A stretch of 64,000 bases of DNA from Rhodospirillaceae bacterium. GTDB taxonomy: Bacteria; Pseudomonadota; Alphaproteobacteria; Rhodospirillales; Casp-alpha2. Below the pieces are notes generated by a model. That model was not told where the DNA came from. It worked only from the letters and a program-made list of their open reading frames with translations, and did no database searches. The stretch is from assembly GCA_016845145.1 (NCBI GenBank), contig JAERTE010000020.1, positions 1-64,000 of the forward strand. The letters run 5' to 3'. The position numbers and the translations under genes are program-made. Of this stretch, positions 1 through 11,717 are shown piece by piece. Numbering within the stretch: position 1 is the first letter of the stretch; every line of letters starts with the position of its first letter.

Positions 1-3011
<3,011 letters not shown>

Positions 3012-3062
3012 TCCTCAGTCCTATCGTCCGATTGGTTCCTCTCAATACGATATTCGCTGGAA

Positions 3063-3103
3063 TTGATCTAAATCAAAGCACACATTAGTACTTTTATTAC
3101 TAT
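3063..3103 (+). promoter_or_regulatory. FNR/Anr/FixK-type operator and -10 element before the PAS/chemoreceptor operon
   Basis: TTGATCTAAATCAA at 3063-3076 is an exact match to the FNR-family consensus TTGAT-N4-ATCAA. A plausible -10 hexamer, TACTAT, lies at 3098-3103. That predicts a start of transcription near 3110 and puts the box centre about 41 bases upstream, the geometry of class II FNR-activated promoters. It is the only perfect match noticed in the window. It sits in the 190-base gap before an aerotaxis-type PAS gene, which fits oxygen-responsive control. Confidence 0.75.
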
Positions 3104-3202
3104 GCCTTTTGTCCTATAGTTTTTAGGTCAGATGGATAGTTTCGGTTCGACAACAATAATTTGGCCGGAGCTTAGGGACAACTGTACAAGGAAACATTTG
3201 CA

Positions 3203-3727
3203 ATGGCCCGAGACACAACCTTAACCGGCGTCGAACGAACGTTCGAAGACGATGAAATCATCGTCTCAAAAACTGATTTGAAAGGTCACATTACCTACGC
3301 AAACAACGTTTTTTTGCGTTTGGCCGGCATGACCGAAAAAGAAGCCCTGGGCGCCCCGCACAGCGTCATTCGGAACCCAAACATGCCGCGCGCTGTGTTC
3401 AAGTTGCTTTGGGATACCATTCAACAAGGCAAAGAAATTTTTGCCTACGTGGTTAACCGCTCCAAGAACGGCGATCACTATTGGGTGCTGGCGCACGTAA
3501 CCCCGAGTTACGACGCTTCGGGCAATGTCATTGGCTATCACTCCAACAGACGCGTTCCCGAACGCCGGATCATCGATGAGATTATTTCTCCTCTATACAA
3601 GGCGCTTCTCGATGAAGAAAACAAACATGCCAACGCCAAGGAAGGCATGAACGCTTCGTTCGACATGTTGGTTAATATACTCAAGGAAAAAGGGGTCGGT
3701 TACGATGAGTTTATCCTCACTCTTTAG
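3203..3727 (+). CDS. Aer-like PAS domain protein (sensor half of a split aerotaxis receptor)
   Basis: A 174-residue soluble protein made of one PAS domain (about 15-125) and a short helical tail. The PAS core resembles that of the aerotaxis receptor Aer. It has [19 protein letters not shown], then [18 protein letters not shown] and [17 protein letters not shown], the segment that in Aer surrounds the FAD pocket. FAD binding is therefore likely but inferred. There is no membrane segment. AAGGA lies 10 bases before the ATG. The last 23 bases overlap the start of the chemoreceptor gene in another frame, so the two products are probably made together and act as one receptor. A perfect FNR box lies upstream. 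Confidence 0.85.
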   Translation: MARDTTLTGVERTFEDDEIIVSKTDLKGHITYANNVFLRLAGMTEKEALGAPHSVIRNPNMPRAVFKLLWDTIQQGKEIFAYVVNRSKNGDHYWVLAHVTPSYDASGNVIGYHSNRRVPERRIIDEIISPLYKALLDEENKHANAKEGMNASFDMLVNILKEKGVGYDEFILTL

Positions 3728-4880
3728 TTCTGGCGGCGGCGATCAAGAGGCCGAACTGCAACGCTGCATCGAACTGTGCAGACAGATCGACCAAGGCAAT
3801 TTCGAAGCACGGGTCATCGATATCACCGCAACGGGCACGGTTGGCGAGTTGCAGCATGCACTCAACGACATGGTTGACCGCACCGACGCTTATGTGCGCG
3901 AATCACAGGCTTGCCTCGAATACGTGGCACGCAACGAGTACTACCGCACCATTGTCGAAAAAGGCCTGACCGGGTCGTTCCTGCTCGGCGCCCGGGCCAT
4001 TAACAACGCCAACGGCGCGATCAAGGATAAAGTCGACAACTTCAAAGACGTGATCGACAATTTCGAACGCAACATGAAAACCGCCGTGCAGTCCGTCTCC
4101 GCTGCGGCGACGGAGTTGCAATCATCCGCGCAAGTGATGGAAAACACCGCATCAACTACGAGCGAGCAAGCCACCGCCGTTGCGGCGGCGGCGGAAGAAG
4201 CCTCGACCAATGTTCAAACCGTGGCCGCGGCGGCTGAGGAATTATCATCGTCGATCGGCGAAATCACCCGCCAGGTGACGAACTCTACGCAAGTGGCGTC
4301 GAACGCCGTCAATGAAGCGGAACGGGCGAATGAGTCGGTTCAGGGTCTCGTGGAAAGTTCGCAAAAGATTGGCGAAGTTGTGGCTTTGATTACCGACATC
4401 GCTGAACAGACAAACCTCTTGGCCTTGAACGCAACTATTGAAGCTGCGCGCGCCGGTGACGCCGGCAAAGGGTTCGCGGTTGTTGCATCCGAAGTCAAGA
4501 ACCTGGCCAACCAGACGGCCAAAGCGACCGAGGAAATCGGCACGCAAATTGGTGGCATTCAAACCGCCACCGGAGATGCCGTGGAAGCGATCAAGTCCAT
4601 CGGAGGAACCATTGATGAGATCAGTTCCATCTCGTCAACCATTGCCGCTGCGGTGGAAGAGCAAAGCGCAGCCACGCAAGAAATCGCACGAAACGTCGAA
4701 CAGGCATCGGCGGGCACATCCGAGGTGACATCAAATATCTCGGGCGTCACGGTCGCCGCCGGTGAAACGGGCCATGCGGCGGGCGAGGTGCTATCCGCGG
4801 CGAGCGAGCTATCGCAACAGGGCGAGCTGCTCGGCCAAGAGATGGATTCCTTCCTGCAAGAGGTCAGCAAGGTCGTCTAA
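3705..4880 (+). CDS. Soluble methyl-accepting chemotaxis protein
   Basis: A 391-residue chemoreceptor with no hydrophobic segment, so it should be cytoplasmic. Residues 1-110 form a HAMP-like or helical linker module ([33 protein letters not shown]). The rest is the long coiled-coil signalling domain. The hairpin tip that contacts CheA/CheW is clear, from [21 protein letters not shown] through [20 protein letters not shown]. No C-terminal CheR/CheB pentapeptide is present (it ends EVSKVV). The gene overlaps the PAS gene by 23 bases, and the pair looks like Aer split into sensor and output proteins. It is followed by a hairpin and the HD-GYP gene. Confidence 0.93.
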   Translation: MSLSSLFSSGGGDQEAELQRCIELCRQIDQGNFEARVIDITATGTVGELQHALNDMVDRTDAYVRESQACLEYVARNEYYRTIVEKGLTGSFLLGARAINNANGAIKDKVDNFKDVIDNFERNMKTAVQSVSAAATELQSSAQVMENTASTTSEQATAVAAAAEEASTNVQTVAAAAEELSSSIGEITRQVTNSTQVASNAVNEAERANESVQGLVESSQKIGEVVALITDIAEQTNLLALNATIEAARAGDAGKGFAVVASEVKNLANQTAKATEEIGTQIGGIQTATGDAVEAIKSIGGTIDEISSISSTIAAAVEEQSAATQEIARNVEQASAGTSEVTSNISGVTVAAGETGHAAGEVLSAASELSQQGELLGQEMDSFLQEVSKVV

Positions 4881-4901
4881 ATACTGATCATAGACTCGGA
4901 A

Positions 4902-4936
4902 CGAGAGCCGCCGGCATTGTGTGCCGACGGCTCTCG
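4902..4936 (+). terminator. Stem-loop after the chemoreceptor gene
   Basis: The arms at 4902-4916 and 4922-4936 pair over 15 positions with one mismatch (CGAGAGCCGCCGGCA against TGCCGACGGCTCTCG) around a 5-base loop. No T-run follows, so it is either a weak or Rho-assisted terminator or an RNA-stabilising hairpin between the chemoreceptor and the phosphodiesterase gene. Confidence 0.5.
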
Positions 4937-4963
4937 GGCTCCGCGTAACAATGGGAGGGCCTC

Positions 4964-6298
4964 GTGGACATCAATCCGCGGCCCATGAATCAACCAGAAT
5001 CCAACGATATGTCGATTTCGCTGTTCGACATGATGGATTCACTTTCCACCGCACTGGATTTGATCAATCCGGCGCTGGACGATCATCACAAACTGACCTG
5101 TTACGTGACCTGCTGTATCGCCGAGGAGATGGGCCTCGACGACAATACATACAACAACCTTTTTGCGGCGGCGATTCTCCACGATATCGGCGCAATAGCA
5201 TTTTCCGACCGGATGAAATTGTTAGAGTTTGAGGAAAAGAACGCCCATTTGCATGGCGAGCTGGGTGCAATTCTGCTGTCGAAATTCCCGCCGTTTCAAT
5301 CATTTGCAGGCTTGATCAAGTTCCACCATGTGCCTTGGCGTGACGGCGCCGGCGCCGAATTTCGCGGCCAGCCGGTCCCCATGGAAAGTCATCTTATCCA
5401 CTTGGCTGACCGTATCGCCGTTTTGGTCAATCGCAAGAATCCGATTTTCGATGAAGCACCAGGCGTGCGCGACAAAATCAACGCACTCTCCGGGCCGACG
5501 TTCGTCCCTGAAATGGTTGAGGCTTTTCTTGAGATGTCTCGGAAAGAGGTCTTTTGGCTTGATTTCATGCATCAGAACATCGGTAAAGTTCTACGCCGGA
5601 AGTCGCGTTTGCCAAGTATGATCTTAGGCGTTGATGATCTACTTGAATTGTCGAGGTTTTACGCCTTGATTATCGACACCCGCAGCCGTTTCACCGCAAC
5701 GCACTCCAGCGGCGTCGCGGCGACAGCGGAAAAACTGGCGCAACTGTCAGGGCTGAGTGTTCTTCAAAGCAAAAAAGTCCGCATTGCCGGATATCTGCAC
5801 GACATCGGCAAACTTGCCGTTCCCGATTCAATCTTGGAAAAGAAGGGAAGCCTGGACCTGGTTGAGTGGCGGACCATTCGCTCTCACACCTATTACACCC
5901 ACGAGATCCTGGATGCCGTGGACGGACTGCAAGACATTGCCACCTGGGCATCGGATCACCACGAAAACCTGGATGGGGATGGATATCCATTTCGCCGCGA
6001 CGAGGATCGATTACCCCTTGAATCCCGCATTCTTGCCGTGGCCGATGTGTTCACCGCGCTTTCCGAAGATCGGCCTTACCGACCCGGCATGGACTCCGGC
6101 CAGATCACCAAAATTCTGCATGAAATGATCAGTGAGCGGAAATTGGATCATAATGTCGTCGAGACACTCATCTCGCACATGGTTGATGTTCAATTGGTCC
6201 GCCGAGAGGCGCAAGCCTCCGAACAATTGCTGCTGACGGATTTTTGGGAAAAAGCGCGGAACGATGTCAATCGACGCGCCAGGAATTCAAACGCCTAG
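4964..6298 (+). CDS. Tandem HD / HD-GYP domain phosphodiesterase
   Basis: Likely a cytoplasmic c-di-GMP phosphodiesterase of 444 residues with two HD-type domains. The first (about 40-150) has H73-D74 in AAILHDIGA and a later HH pair, but no GYP motif. The second (about 240-400) has H279-D280 in GYLHDIGKL and the full HHENLDGDGYP signature at 332-342, so it is the catalytic HD-GYP unit. No membrane segments or receiver domain are seen. The GTG start is chosen because GGGAGG precedes it at a good distance; an ATG at 4985 is the alternative. It lies after the chemoreceptor pair and converges on a nucleotide cyclase with 14 bases between stops, which suggests second-messenger control linked to taxis or surface behaviour. 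Confidence 0.88.
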   Translation: MDINPRPMNQPESNDMSISLFDMMDSLSTALDLINPALDDHHKLTCYVTCCIAEEMGLDDNTYNNLFAAAILHDIGAIAFSDRMKLLEFEEKNAHLHGELGAILLSKFPPFQSFAGLIKFHHVPWRDGAGAEFRGQPVPMESHLIHLADRIAVLVNRKNPIFDEAPGVRDKINALSGPTFVPEMVEAFLEMSRKEVFWLDFMHQNIGKVLRRKSRLPSMILGVDDLLELSRFYALIIDTRSRFTATHSSGVAATAEKLAQLSGLSVLQSKKVRIAGYLHDIGKLAVPDSILEKKGSLDLVEWRTIRSHTYYTHEILDAVDGLQDIATWASDHHENLDGDGYPFRRDEDRLPLESRILAVADVFTALSEDRPYRPGMDSGQITKILHEMISERKLDHNVVETLISHMVDVQLVRREAQASEQLLLTDFWEKARNDVNRRARNSNA

Positions 6299-6312
6299 TT
6301 CTGGGATTGCCG

Positions 6313-7629
6313 TCAAAGTGGCTGGAGCACCCGGGTCGGCTGGCTGCGGCCGCGCACCGTGACCTCCGTTACCGGTGCGAATTCACACAAATCAGCGCAA
6401 GCATCGGCCGTGTTTTCGCCGACCAGAACATAGGTGCCGTGTTCCTTGTTCAGCTGTTCAAGCCGCGCGCCGATGTTGACCTCGTCTCCGTGCACCGTGA
6501 ATGCCAGGCGGCCCGACGCACCAATGGCGCCCACCGTTATCTCACCAGTGTTGACCCCGCATCGGGTCTTTAGCATATGACCGTTTCCGAAGGTGCGGGA
6601 GCCTGCGACTTCCGCGATCTTCATGGCAGTGCGGACGGCATTGGCCGCGTGTGTGTCGTCGGGCGTGACGGCGTTGAACGTAATCAGCATCAGGTCGCCC
6701 TGGTAATGTACGATGACCCCGCCAAATTCGTCGATAATCTCGCCCATGGCGGTGAAATACTCGTTCAGAATTTCGGCCAATTGTTTTGGCGTCAGCTTTT
6801 CGGAGACAGTGGAAAATGCCTCAATGTCAGTAAACACCACCGATGCCACTCGCGATTCACCATCACCGGGCTGGATGGCGCGATCCGCCGATGTGATATG
6901 GTCAGCCACTTCACGTGACACGAAGCGGGTCAAATCCTCAGCCGCTGATTGATCGATGGCCGAGCGCCGGAATACGCGTTGGGCGCGCACGACCGCCCCG
7001 GACAACACCATCGTTACCACGACAATCGAAATCATCTTGTCGATCTCTGCCCCGATCAGGATCGAATTCTGTGTCAGATAAGTGATGTAGTTGCGTGTCA
7101 CCATGGTCTCGCCGGCTTCGCCGAGAACGACATACAGAACCAATGCCAGCCATCCGACAATCGCCGCCGCGCCGGTATAGACGATATACTTGGGCTCGAA
7201 CCTCAAGGCCCTGATGGCAATGAAGATGAACACATACATCAGCGTCGGCGCTTTTAAATAAAACGACGGCGGCTGTGCATACTTGATATGGAAGCTCCAG
7301 ATCAGCGCCATCAATACACCGATATCCATGATCACTGAAATGATCAGCAACCAATTGGGCACGTAGTCATTGTAGGCGCAAACCAATCTGATCAGCGTAA
7401 AGGTGAAATAGATGCCGAGCGCCCAGGGCTCCAGGCGAAACTCTGCCATCTCGGCCGGTGGTGGCGCCACGGCGTAAAGTGTGCCGAATACAAACACCAA
7501 GACCAACTGCACCCAACCAATCAGGCGTTCGCTATGCAACTGTTGGGCTTCAATAGTTTCTTGGACGCGCGCCGGCAGAACGCCGGGCACCGGTTGGCCG
7601 AAAAGAAAATTACATAAACGCCGCCACAT
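6313..7629 (-). CDS. Membrane-bound class III adenylate/guanylate cyclase
   Basis: Makes a cyclic nucleotide (probably cAMP) from the nucleoside triphosphate. In its 438 residues the N-terminal half carries about six hydrophobic helices (around 38-55, 70-86, 92-112, 128-142, 148-170 and 190-213). The C-terminal half is a class III catalytic domain (about 258-438). Metal-binding aspartates are D268 in VVFTDIEAFS and D312 in HYQGDLMLITF. The nucleotide-site motif TVHGDEVNIGARLEQLNKE follows. This architecture is common in alphaproteobacteria. The gene is convergent with the HD-GYP gene. Whether the product is cAMP or cGMP cannot be read with certainty. Confidence 0.88.
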   Translation of the reverse strand: MWRRLCNFLFGQPVPGVLPARVQETIEAQQLHSERLIGWVQLVLVFVFGTLYAVAPPPAEMAEFRLEPWALGIYFTFTLIRLVCAYNDYVPNWLLIISVIMDIGVLMALIWSFHIKYAQPPSFYLKAPTLMYVFIFIAIRALRFEPKYIVYTGAAAIVGWLALVLYVVLGEAGETMVTRNYITYLTQNSILIGAEIDKMISIVVVTMVLSGAVVRAQRVFRRSAIDQSAAEDLTRFVSREVADHITSADRAIQPGDGESRVASVVFTDIEAFSTVSEKLTPKQLAEILNEYFTAMGEIIDEFGGVIVHYQGDLMLITFNAVTPDDTHAANAVRTAMKIAEVAGSRTFGNGHMLKTRCGVNTGEITVGAIGASGRLAFTVHGDEVNIGARLEQLNKEHGTYVLVGENTADACADLCEFAPVTEVTVRGRSQPTRVLQPL

Positions 7630-7919
7630 GCTGGACCATCTCTTAACCCCTGCCTAGAGTTATTCTAACAGCTTACAGGCAAGGCGAAAGCGGTGTTCGC
7701 GGCCCGGTTAGCGACCAGACGGTGGCACCCGAAAGATCACCATTGGCTGCTGCCTGGTCGGAAGGCCAAGGAGGCGTGCGACGCCTTGGATGAAACGAAA
7801 AGTGTCTGACATGTCATAACCCTGAGAAATCGTCGGCGCGTTCGGCGTTGTTGGCAGATTTATGAACGATACCACCCCATACCGAAGTGACGGTGATCAC
7901 ACGTCATCCATATATGTGG
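7630..7919. other. Intergenic region without a recognisable gene
   Basis: 290 bases between the start of the cyclase gene and the stop of the GntR gene, both on the minus strand. I see only short imperfect hairpins (for example around 7768-7795) and no persuasive open frame, RNA gene or repeat. The promoter of the cyclase gene should lie in the left part. Confidence 0.5.
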
Positions 7920-8585
7920 TTATCGCGCTGATTCGATGGCTCGCGTGACCGCCGCCAGCTTGTTCATCAGATGCGCTTTCAACAATTCGGCCAGGGTTGC
8001 CCCATCTCGGTTTTCCAGCGCGGCAAGAATCTCTTCGTGTTCGATCATGGCTTGGTCCCAGCGCGTGCGGTTGGCATTGGCGAGATAGCGCGCACGGCGG
8101 ATGCGCCCGGCCAGTCCATCATACACATCGGCCAAGGTTGGATTACGGGCCATATCCATGATTTTTCGGTGGATATCCTGATTAACGCGGAAATACTCTT
8201 CACGTTCACCGCGCGTATGGTGCAAGGCCATCTGGTAATGCAACGCCTTGACCTCGGCCACATCGGCGTCCGTCGCATGCACACAGGCCAGTTCGCCGGA
8301 CAAAGCTTCGAGCGCGCTCATAACCGGGAACAGCTCTTCCGCGTCGGCAGCCGTCAGCCGAGCTACACGCGCGCCCCGGTTCGGCAACAGCGTGATCAAA
8401 CCCTCTGACGCCAATACCTTCAGCGCCTCGCGCAGCGGCGTGCGGGAGATGCCGAACCTCTCACATAGCGCCTTCTCGGGCACCCGTTCATCCGGGGTCA
8501 GCTCTCCGGCAAAGATGAGATCACGCAGACGCTCAACGATTTCCTCATGCAACAACGGCCTGCGGATGGGGACGACGGCTTCCAT
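7920..8585 (-). CDS. GntR-family regulator, FCD subfamily
   Basis: A 221-residue transcription factor. The N-terminal winged helix-turn-helix (about 10-75) has the classic signature from LHEEIVERLRDLIFAGEL to FGISRTPLREALKVLASEGL. The C-terminal all-helical FCD ligand domain (about 80-215) has the His-rich pocket segments seen in regulators of organic-acid use. The gene starts 3 bases after the flavo-iron-sulfur dehydrogenase gene, so it is cotranscribed with it. It probably controls the dehydrogenase and the divergent aminotransferase/CoA-transferase pair through the palindrome in the shared promoter region. The effector is unknown; glycolate, lactate or glyoxylate are reasonable guesses. 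Confidence 0.88.
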   Translation of the reverse strand: MEAVVPIRRPLLHEEIVERLRDLIFAGELTPDERVPEKALCERFGISRTPLREALKVLASEGLITLLPNRGARVARLTAADAEELFPVMSALEALSGELACVHATDADVAEVKALHYQMALHHTRGEREEYFRVNQDIHRKIMDMARNPTLADVYDGLAGRIRRARYLANANRTRWDQAMIEHEEILAALENRDGATLAELLKAHLMNKLAAVTRAIESAR

Positions 8586-8588
8586 CGC

Positions 8589-11567
8589 TTACGCCCCTCC
8601 CTTTGTCAGTGCGCGCTCCAGCACGCTGGCCACGTGCTCGGCCTGACGGCCGGAGCCGTCGGCGATCTGATGGCGGCAACTGGTTCCGTCAGCGACGATC
8701 AGGGTGTTGTCTTCCGCATCGCGTACCGCAGGTAGCAGGTTCATTTCACCCATGCGCTTTGACACCCCGACGTTATCCACATCGTATCCAAACGCACCGG
8801 CCATGCCGCAACAACTGCTATCCACAGTCTCGACTTCCAACCCTGGTACCAACGCCAGGGCCTTCTCAACCGCACCCATGATGGCGAAGGCTTTTTGGTG
8901 GCAATGGCCATGCAGCAACGCCTTCTTTTCGGCCAGCGACTCCAACGCCAGATTGAAGCGTCCAGCATCCAGTTCATTGGCGATGAATTCCTCGAACAGA
9001 ACAGCGTTTTCCGCCAACCGGTCGGCCGCATCACCGGGCAGCAGAACCTTGAACTCATCACGCAACGTCAACAGGCACGAGGGCTCCAGCCCGACCACCG
9101 GCACACCGCGCTCGACCATGGGCATCAGCGCCGCCAATGTGCGTCGGGCTTCTTCTCGCGCCTCTTCAACCAAACCGGCGGCCAAAAACGTGCGCCCGCA
9201 GCAAAGAGGCCTGCCGCCGGTTTGCGGTTTCGCCAAATGCACCTTGTAACCCGCCGCGCGCAAAACCGCCCAAGCAGCACGTGCGTTCTCGGGCTCAAAA
9301 TAGGTTGAAAACGTATCGGCCCAAAGCACGACTTCCGGTCCATCACCTTGCGCGGGCTCAACACCGTCCGTGCGGAACGGCACAAGGCTCCAACGCGGCA
9401 AGGTCCGTTCGGCGCTGAACCCGGCCATCATCTCACTCAGCTTCGCTGCGCCGGGCAGGCGGTCGCGCAGGTTCAACAGCCAGCCGACCTTCGACGCCCA
9501 CGGCGCATAGCGCGGCAGATACGCCACCAGCCGGTCAAACAGCCTGAGCCCGTGGCGCTTGCGGTAGTGATAGAGAAACTCGACCTTCATGCGCGCCATG
9601 TCGACGCCGGTCGGGCATTCGCGTTTGCAGCCCTTGCAGCCAACGCAGAGTTTCATGGTTTCAAGCATGGCGTCGGATGTCAGTGCGTCCGGCCCTAATT
9701 GTCCGGAGATCGCAAGACGCAGGGTGTTGGCGCGGCCCCGGGTCAGGTGCTGCTCATCACCGGTGGCGCGAAAGCTCGGACACATGACACCGGCGTCACG
9801 TTTTCGGCACGCGCCATTGTTGTTGCACATCTCGACCGCACCCGAAAAACCGCCCCACTCGGACCAGTCCAGCGCCGTATCGGGCATTTGGATCTCGTAG
9901 CCTGGCTTGAACCGGAACAACGAGCGATCGTCCATCTTCGGCGCATCGACAATCTTGCCGGGGTTCATGATGCCCTGGGCGTCGAAGCTATGTTTGACTT
10001 GCTTGAAGGTGTCAACCATCGGCGCGCCGAACATGGATTCATGGAACTCGGAGCGCACCAGTCCGTCACCGTGTTCACCGGAATGAGAACCCTTGTATTC
10101 GCGCACCATCTCAAACGCCGCCTCAGCGATGGCGCGCATTTTCTTGGTCTCAAGCTCTTGCTTGAGATTGATCACCGGGCGCACGTGCAAACACCCGACC
10201 GATGCATGCGCATACCAAGTGCCCTCGGTGCCGTGCTGATGGAACACCTCGGTCAGGCGTGAGGTAAACTCCGCCAAATCTTCCAGGCGCACGGCGCAAT
10301 CTTCGATGAACGAGATCGGTTTGCCGACGGTCTTCATGGACATCATGATGTTGAGGCCGGACTTGCGTACTTCCCATACCGATTTCTGGAAATCCGGGTC
10401 AATGGCCTCGACCACGCCACCCGGAAAACCCAGATCCGCCATCAACTGCACCAAATCTTTCAATTTCGCGAGCTGCACGTCAGCGTCATCACCGGCGAAC
10501 TCCACCAGCAAAAGGGCTGCCGGCTCACCTTGCACGAAACGCTCCAGGATCGGCCGGTACATGGGGATGTCTCGGGCCAATTCGATCATGGTGTCGTCCA
10601 TCAACTCCACCGCCGCCGGACCCAGCTTGACGATATGCTGGGGCGCGTCCATGGCTGCAAAGAAAGTGGGGAAATGGCAAATCCCCAGCGTCTTGTGCTT
10701 GGGTAATGGTTTGAGGTCGAGTTCCAACCGTTTGGAAAATGCCAACGTGCCTTCCGACCCAACCAACAGGTGTGCGAGGTTCGGGTGCGTCATGGGTTTG
10801 CCCATGGTTGCCTTGGCCCATTCGCCGCGTGGTGGGCCGCCAGGCAAAAGGGCATCGACATTGTAGCCGCCGACCCGGCGCATGAGATCGGGGAAACCGG
10901 CCTTAACCGTTTCGGCCTCACGCCGGCCCAAATCCAAAAGCGACGTCACCAGCTCACTCTGCGTGTCGCTTAGGTGCGCCAGCGAGGCATTGTCCGATAC
11001 TTCGCCGAACGTCATGGCGGAACCATCGGCCAACACGGCTTCGATAGCATGCACATTGTCGCGCATAGTGCCGTAAACGATGGAGCGCGAACCGCAAGAA
11101 TTGTTACCGGCCATGCCGCCGATAGTGGCACGGCTGGATGTGGATACATCGACGGGGAACCACAGGCCGTGCGGCTTCAAATAGGCATTCAAATGATCGA
11201 GCACGATGCCGGGCTCCACCGCGACGCGGCGGGCGCCGGCGTCGAAATCCAAAACACTGTTCATGTGCTTGGAGCAATCCATCACGATGGCTTCGCCCAC
11301 CGTCTGGCCGCACTGCGACGTGCCGCCGCCGCGCGGCAAGACAGCAACGTTTTCACTGGCCGCCACTTGCAAAATCCGGGTTACGTCATTCGCTGATTTC
11401 GGTACCGTGACCCCGATCGGCTCCACCTGATAGTGCGAGGCGTCGGTGCTGTAGCGCCCCCGTGTGAAAGGGTCGAACATGACATCGCCTTCGATCTCGC
11501 CGGCCAGCCGCTGCGCCAGTTTTGATGAGCCGATGCGGCCTGAGCCGGTGAGAGATGGTTTTTGCAT
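8589..11567 (-). CDS. FAD-linked oxidase / Fe-S dehydrogenase fusion (glycolate or D-lactate type)
   Basis: A large respiratory 2-hydroxyacid dehydrogenase (about 990 residues) uniting GlcD-like and GlcF-like parts. The N-terminal half holds the PCMH-type FAD-binding domain (VLPRGGGTSQCGQTVG and TIGGMAGNNSCGSRSIVYGT) and the FAD-oxidase C domain. Next is a two-cluster 4Fe-4S module with CNNNGACRKRDAGVMCPSF and CVGCKGCKRECPTG. Two CCG domains (CCGRTFLAAG and CCGMAGAFGY) end the protein. The start at 11567 is preferred because family members begin shortly before LAQRLAGEIEGDVMFDP. Upstream starts at 11612 or 11660 would run through the operator palindrome. The substrate cannot be fixed from sequence; the neighbouring serine-glyoxylate aminotransferase favours glycolate, and D-lactate or 2-hydroxyglutarate remain possible. 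Confidence 0.85.
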   Translation of the reverse strand: MQKPSLTGSGRIGSSKLAQRLAGEIEGDVMFDPFTRGRYSTDASHYQVEPIGVTVPKSANDVTRILQVAASENVAVLPRGGGTSQCGQTVGEAIVMDCSKHMNSVLDFDAGARRVAVEPGIVLDHLNAYLKPHGLWFPVDVSTSSRATIGGMAGNNSCGSRSIVYGTMRDNVHAIEAVLADGSAMTFGEVSDNASLAHLSDTQSELVTSLLDLGRREAETVKAGFPDLMRRVGGYNVDALLPGGPPRGEWAKATMGKPMTHPNLAHLLVGSEGTLAFSKRLELDLKPLPKHKTLGICHFPTFFAAMDAPQHIVKLGPAAVELMDDTMIELARDIPMYRPILERFVQGEPAALLLVEFAGDDADVQLAKLKDLVQLMADLGFPGGVVEAIDPDFQKSVWEVRKSGLNIMMSMKTVGKPISFIEDCAVRLEDLAEFTSRLTEVFHQHGTEGTWYAHASVGCLHVRPVINLKQELETKKMRAIAEAAFEMVREYKGSHSGEHGDGLVRSEFHESMFGAPMVDTFKQVKHSFDAQGIMNPGKIVDAPKMDDRSLFRFKPGYEIQMPDTALDWSEWGGFSGAVEMCNNNGACRKRDAGVMCPSFRATGDEQHLTRGRANTLRLAISGQLGPDALTSDAMLETMKLCVGCKGCKRECPTGVDMARMKVEFLYHYRKRHGLRLFDRLVAYLPRYAPWASKVGWLLNLRDRLPGAAKLSEMMAGFSAERTLPRWSLVPFRTDGVEPAQGDGPEVVLWADTFSTYFEPENARAAWAVLRAAGYKVHLAKPQTGGRPLCCGRTFLAAGLVEEAREEARRTLAALMPMVERGVPVVGLEPSCLLTLRDEFKVLLPGDAADRLAENAVLFEEFIANELDAGRFNLALESLAEKKALLHGHCHQKAFAIMGAVEKALALVPGLEVETVDSSCCGMAGAFGYDVDNVGVSKRMGEMNLLPAVRDAEDNTLIVADGTSCRHQIADGSGRQAEHVASVLERALTKGGA

Positions 11568-11613
11568 CAAGGTCTGCCGCTCCCGTATAAAGTCCAGCCT
11601 GGATCGTACCATT

Positions 11614-11630
11614 TTGCATTCAAAATGCAA
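11614..11630. promoter_or_regulatory. Palindromic operator candidate in the divergent promoter
   Basis: TTGCATT-CAA-AATGCAA is a 7-base inverted repeat with a 3-base spacer, the size and AT-rich form typical of FCD-GntR operators. It lies between the divergent dehydrogenase/GntR and aminotransferase/CoA-transferase transcripts. A further AATGCA half-site occurs at 11670-11675. Binding by the neighbouring GntR protein is inference from position. Confidence 0.55.
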
Positions 11631-11717
11631 TGAACTAAGAAAAACTAAGGGTTGCGACACTTAAAAATGAATGCATAATTCGAAAATCTTCAATTCATTG
11701 ACCAAGGAGACGCCGTC

